A stretch of 17,327 nucleotides of DNA, taken from NCBI GenBank assembly GCA_016839955.1, contig JAEOTI010000304.1, forward strand, positions 1-17,327. Direction: 5' to 3'. The position numbers and the translations under genes are program-made. The stretch comes from Candidatus Hodarchaeota archaeon. GTDB taxonomy: Archaea; Asgardarchaeota; Heimdallarchaeia; Hodarchaeales; YT1-057. The first letter of the stretch is position 1, and each line of letters begins with the position of its first letter. Below are positions 14,469-17,327 of the stretch, piece after piece. Under the pieces are notes generated by a model. The model was not told the origin of the DNA. It made no database searches and saw nothing but the letters and a program-made list of their open reading frames with translations.

Positions 14469-15836
14469 CTATCGTTTTCTCTTATCACGTATGAAATAGA
14501 TAAACGTACAAAATAATAGTCCAAAAAATATTTCAGAAAACCCAAGTGACCCCTGAACTATCTCTATTAATTGACTTTCAGCCAATTCTTTGTTTATCCA
14601 GACAGATAGGCCTAATGAGGAATTGATTGCATGGATTGTGCCGTCTGAAAGCCCAACAATTATCATAGAGTCAGTTCCTCTTTTTATAGGATTAACCTCT
14701 AAATCCTGAATGCTTGACGAAAAATCAATAGGTTTCAGTATTGGGTTGTGAGAACTACCATTTTTTATCATTAGACTTCGTTGATGCACAAAAGCATAGT
14801 CAGAAATATTGTCTGTAGTAAATTCTCCTGCTAATAGCTTTGTAACTGCTGTTTTTTCATTCCAAATCAAAGTTGCGTCTTTTTCGTTTATTGCTGCCAA
14901 TAAAGTTTCTCCATTTTCGTCATCACCTGCGAGAAGAAATCCTCTATTACCTGAAGGAGAGATATTGAGGTGAACAGCGGCATACCACAAAGATCCTAAT
15001 TTTTTATCCCATATTATACTTCCATTTCGATTATTAACATAATAAAGATTAGAATCAGTATCATCTAGCCTATGTGTTGCAAAAAACAGGATTTGTTTAT
15101 CGTTTATTCCATCTTCAGATGTAACACGCAAGATCTGCCAGTAACCCTTATTGGGTAGAGTCAAATTCCATTCTGATTGTCCAGTAATAGCGTTATAAAC
15201 CTGGAACTGAGAATCATCATTTTTTTCTATCCATACACCGACTCGAGGATAATCTTCTAGATTCTGAAGCAAGTAGAGAGATCCTTTTCGTTCATTTTCA
15301 TACGTTCTATTCCATAACTGTCCAGATAAAGTAGAATTATATATAGATAAAGAGTCTGATGTTGCTAATGCAACTTCTAAAGGATAAGTACCATCCGTAT
15401 CAACCAACTGTATTTCTAAATCCCAAACTGAACTATTGAGGATCTCTTCAACTAAATCAATATGTAATCCATCAGAAACATTGATTCGCTCCCCTGTAAC
15501 AACATTTCCATAGAAATTCATAATATCTGTTGAACTCTTATCTTGTAAACTACCAACGACAAAATGTGTTTCTGTTTCATCTATTTCCATATTTTTCCAA
15601 AGTGTCTCTCCATTATCATAATCAACCTTAATTATTGTGTTTGTACCGATAGCAAGAAGATCACATGATTGTCCGTCATTATTATAAACCCACTCAAACC
15701 GTCTAAATCTTAACACACTAGCAGAAGCAGTTTGAGTAGAAATTAATCCAAAATATAACTTTACGTGTGGAGCTAGAAAGAATAATCCAAGAAAGATGAC
15801 GAGGAACTTTTGTTGTTTCCTCAAAAGTAGAACCAA
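14469..15836 (-). CDS. Secreted membrane-anchored PQQ-like beta-propeller protein
   Basis: This is a 455-residue reading from TTG 15836. A hydrophobic signal or anchor segment spans about residues 11-33 and a second transmembrane helix about 431-449, ending in the basic tail RDKRKR. Between them are repeated beta-propeller blades with the quinoprotein-like pattern of a Gly/Asp turn followed by a Trp strand: DYDNGETLWKN, NSTLSGQLWNRTY, NAITGQSEWNLT, NNRNGSIIWDKK, NEKDATLIWNEK and NSSLGLSVWINK. Those six blades suggest a six- to eight-bladed fold. Many N-x-S/T sequons point to an extracellular, glycosylated domain. Catalytic PQQ or metal ligands are not evident, so a binding or scaffold role is more likely than dehydrogenase activity. 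The start is uncertain because no strong ribosome site precedes it. Confidence 0.8.
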   Translation of the reverse strand: MVLLLRKQQKFLVIFLGLFFLAPHVKLYFGLISTQTASASVLRFRRFEWVYNNDGQSCDLLAIGTNTIIKVDYDNGETLWKNMEIDETETHFVVGSLQDKSSTDIMNFYGNVVTGERINVSDGLHIDLVEEILNSSVWDLEIQLVDTDGTYPLEVALATSDSLSIYNSTLSGQLWNRTYENERKGSLYLLQNLEDYPRVGVWIEKNDDSQFQVYNAITGQSEWNLTLPNKGYWQILRVTSEDGINDKQILFFATHRLDDTDSNLYYVNNRNGSIIWDKKLGSLWYAAVHLNISPSGNRGFLLAGDDENGETLLAAINEKDATLIWNEKTAVTKLLAGEFTTDNISDYAFVHQRSLMIKNGSSHNPILKPIDFSSSIQDLEVNPIKRGTDSMIIVGLSDGTIHAINSSLGLSVWINKELAESQLIEIVQGSLGFSEIFFGLLFCTFIYFIRDKRKR

Positions 15837-15926
15837 CTCTAGTATAGTTTTAGCTTATTTTGTTAAAAAATTTTTATTCTTTTGTTCATAATTTCAAGCG
15901 TTGGTACATTTTATATTATATAAAAG

Positions 15927-15953
15927 AAAAAAAACCTCAAGTAAAACTTGAGG
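15927..15953 (-). terminator. Intrinsic-type terminator of the DUF5320-like gene
   Basis: On the minus strand a perfect seven-base stem, CCTCAAG with CTTGAGG (15953-15935, five-base loop), is followed at once by eight U residues (15934-15927). It lies 40 bases after the stop of the DUF5320-like gene and ahead of the beta-propeller gene, so it should separate the two transcripts. Confidence 0.7.
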
Positions 15954-15993
15954 AAATAAAAATCAAAAATAATATTTTTGGAAATAATTAAAG

Positions 15994-16344
15994 CTACTTC
16001 TCTTTAGCTAACTCAGCTAATCGCTTTTCAATCATTTCCATTTCTTTACGGAAATTGTCTAATACCTGTTCTAAATATTTTGTTTCGTCTGTAGGACTTG
16101 GTTGATAAGATACTGGTGGATAAGGAGGAGCTATTAGTGGAACATCTTCAGGATATTCACCCCAAGGACCACCCCAGCCACGACCACGACCTCCACCCCA
16201 GCCACGACCACGACCTCCACCCCAGCCACGACCCATTCCTGGCCCTTTCATATAACCAGGAGTTGTATAACCACTACAATAACCAAGACCACGACCAGTC
16301 CTAGGGCCTAAACCCCTCGGTCCTGTACGATCACCCCAAGGCAT
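15994..16344 (-). CDS. DUF5320-like Gly/Arg-rich small protein
   Basis: This 116-residue protein starts at ATG 16344 with AGGAGTGA six bases upstream. Its N-terminus, MPWGDRTGPRGLGPRTGRGL followed by GYCSGY and PGYMKGPGMGRG, closely follows the DUF5320 pattern (MPxGDRTGPxGxGPxTGRGxGYC). A Gly-Arg-Trp tandem repeat occupies about residues 39-58, then a Pro-rich linker (67-84) and a charged coiled-coil helix (about 86-115). Family members often neighbour NifX/NifB-type and MinD/Mrp-like ATPase genes, neither of which is seen here. The function is unknown; the RG-rich part suggests RNA or protein association, which is inference. The upstream region is shared with the divergent DUF89 gene. Confidence 0.8.
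   Translation of the reverse strand: MPWGDRTGPRGLGPRTGRGLGYCSGYTTPGYMKGPGMGRGWGGGRGRGWGGGRGRGWGGPWGEYPEDVPLIAPPYPPVSYQPSPTDETKYLEQVLDNFRKEMEMIEKRLAELAKEK
16171..16233. repeat. 24-base tandem repeat, about 2.6 copies, inside the DUF5320-like gene
   Basis: Two exact 24-base units (16171-16194 and 16195-16218) and a 15-base partial third encode the eight-residue unit GGGRGRGW. The identity extends to the DNA level, which indicates recent duplication or slippage. Confidence 0.85.
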
Positions 16345-16610
16345 GATATTTCACTCCTAATGACTTTAATAATTACTTATGTGCATATGAACAAAAGTAG
16401 TTCATAAAGTTTTGGATTACAAGAAACAATGAAAATAGAAAAAATGCCTTGAAATGACTTTAATAAAAAGTATTTGACTCATAATAATCCAAATATTAAT
16501 TATTTCTCGATTAAATAATAATAATATTTTTGTGCAATAGATCATAAAACTTCTATCAGTCAATTTATCCATTGTATAATCTACTAAACATCAGGTTTCA
16601 GATAAATCAA
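16345..16610. promoter_or_regulatory. Divergent promoter region with a 14-base direct repeat
   Basis: This 266-base AT-rich region lies between the divergent DUF5320-like and DUF89 genes. AATGACTTTAATAA occurs exactly twice, at 16359-16372 and 16453-16466, 94 bases apart in the same orientation. The first copy abuts the ribosome site of the DUF5320-like gene. No gene is seen. Confidence 0.45.
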
Positions 16611-17327
16611 ATGAAATTCAAGGATGTAGGGTTAAAATTGAAAATGAACTTGGATTGTATTCCATGTTTCCTTCGCCAAGGCTTACAAGCAGCTCGTTTT
16701 GCTTCAAAGGATGAAATAATTCAAGAAAAAGTCTTGAGAGAAGTCATGCATCGTCTTTTGAATGAAAAATGGACTTCTACTCCACCTAATTTAGCTCGAA
16801 TAGTCCACCAAACCGTAAAATCGTTCAGTGGAATTCAGGATCCATACAAAGAGGTTAAGAGGAAATCCAACGAACTTATTCTTTCCAAATATTCCCAATA
16901 CACTTCATTGATCCAAAAAAGCTCTGATAAATTTCTTACAGCGCTTAAATTAGCTATTGCGGGTAATATTATCGATTATGGAGCCCTTGCTGAATTTGAT
17001 ATTGATGAAACCATTCAAAATGTCCTTACTACTTCTCCTGCTATCGATAATTCTGTTAAGCTAAAAGAAAGAATAAAACGGGCAAATCACCTTTTCTATC
17101 TTGCAGATAATGCAGGTGAAATTGTTTTTGATCGAATGTTTCTAGAAACTATCAATAATATGCGTACTCATCCACTAAGAATATCTTTTGTAGTAAAAGG
17201 AGGACCAATAATAAATGAGGTCACAGAACAAGACGCTTATGAGGTGGGTTTGACGCAACTTCCAAACATTGAAATATTGAAAACAGGAATAGGAATGCCT
17301 GATACTAGTCCTGAAAGAGACAATTCA
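16611..17327 (+). CDS. DUF89/ARMT1-like metal-dependent phosphatase, 5' part
   Basis: The first 239 codons are visible and the gene runs off the right edge. The N-terminus carries LDCIPCFLRQG with C16 and C19, the CxxC of DUF89 subfamily I found in archaea. A helical region follows, then the conserved metal-site motif YLADNAGEIVFDRMFLE with D166, N167, E170 and D174. The next conserved parts are FVVKGGPIINEVTEQDA and the segment beginning GIGMPDTSPE. Characterised DUF89 proteins are Co/Ni/Mn-dependent phosphatases acting on damaged or excess phosphometabolites such as fructose-1-phosphate or oxidised phosphopantetheine. The archaeal substrate is not fixed by the sequence. It starts at ATG 16611; ATG 16644 or TTG 16638, closer to the CxxC, are alternatives, and no start has a strong ribosome site. 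Confidence 0.88.
   Translation, partial: MKFKDVGLKLKMNLDCIPCFLRQGLQAARFASKDEIIQEKVLREVMHRLLNEKWTSTPPNLARIVHQTVKSFSGIQDPYKEVKRKSNELILSKYSQYTSLIQKSSDKFLTALKLAIAGNIIDYGALAEFDIDETIQNVLTTSPAIDNSVKLKERIKRANHLFYLADNAGEIVFDRMFLETINNMRTHPLRISFVVKGGPIINEVTEQDAYEVGLTQLPNIEILKTGIGMPDTSPERDNS

Noticed and set aside
16171..16233. CRISPR-like repeats
   Set aside because: The units are directly adjacent with no spacers and are translated as an in-frame protein repeat.
15994..16304. His/Asp-rich plus-strand reading frame opposite the DUF5320-like gene
   Set aside because: Its HDHDLHPS repeats are the reverse reading of the GRGW repeat; the minus-strand protein has a ribosome site and family signature.
1..17327. 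tRNA genes, CRISPR arrays, a complete defence island or a replication origin
   Set aside because: No tRNA T-loop and anticodon arrangement, no spaced repeats, no defence gene cluster beyond single TnpB-like and Mrr-like genes, and no clustered origin-type repeats were seen by eye.

Overview
The window is archaeal. It carries the large subunit (DP2) of the archaea-specific replicative polymerase PolD, an archaeal-type AbrB-PhoU regulator, an Rqc2/NEMF-type NFACT protein, a DUF89 phosphatase with an N-terminal CxxC, and Shine-Dalgarno sites of the GAGGTG/GGAGATGA type. Base composition is low in G+C, roughly one third by eye, with many TTG and GTG starts. Several secreted proteins are rich in N-glycosylation sequons and end in a single membrane helix with a basic tail. 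An AT-rich mesophilic lineage such as an Asgard archaeon would fit, but nothing here proves the phylum.

Layout. The left edge (1-211, minus) holds the N-terminus of an IS200/IS605-type TnpB, visibly richer in G+C than its surroundings. Next come a helical protein of unknown function (355-903, plus) and a four-helix membrane protein with a zinc ribbon (940-1530, minus), which converge on a hairpin at 901-923. The polymerase gene occupies 1682-6766 (plus), probably starting upstream of 1682, and is interrupted by a 533-residue homing intein directly before the catalytic DxD. A CBS-pair/zinc-ribbon protein follows (6850-7428, plus). Converging on it with a 5-base gap are, on the minus strand, a secreted glycoprotein (10189-9494) and then the NFACT protein (9437-7434).

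From 10190 to 10898 there is no convincing gene. This stretch contains nested long hairpins that look like a structured RNA or a non-coding mobile remnant, followed by a 41-residue membrane microprotein (10899-11024, plus). A minus-strand group follows: panB (13237-12305) and a TsaC/YrdC protein (12278-11655) in tandem, then a small Mrr-like nuclease-fold protein (11531-11136). Divergent from panB is an AbrB-PhoU regulator (13497-14426). The right end has a secreted beta-propeller protein (15836-14469, minus), a DUF5320-like Gly/Arg-rich protein (16344-15994, minus) with a textbook hairpin plus U-tract terminator, and the start of a DUF89 phosphatase (16611 to the edge, plus).

The genes do not form one pathway. 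They cover replication (DP2), ribosome rescue (NFACT), tRNA t6A modification (TsaC), coenzyme A precursor synthesis (PanB), small-molecule sensing or regulation (CBS, PhoU) and the cell surface (two secreted proteins). I did not find a clear new multi-gene system. The points most worth following are the polymerase intein with its atypical Ser-Gln C-terminus, the apparently non-AUG and upstream start of the polymerase, the structured 10.5-10.8 kb region with its neighbouring microprotein, and operator-like repeats in two divergent promoter regions.
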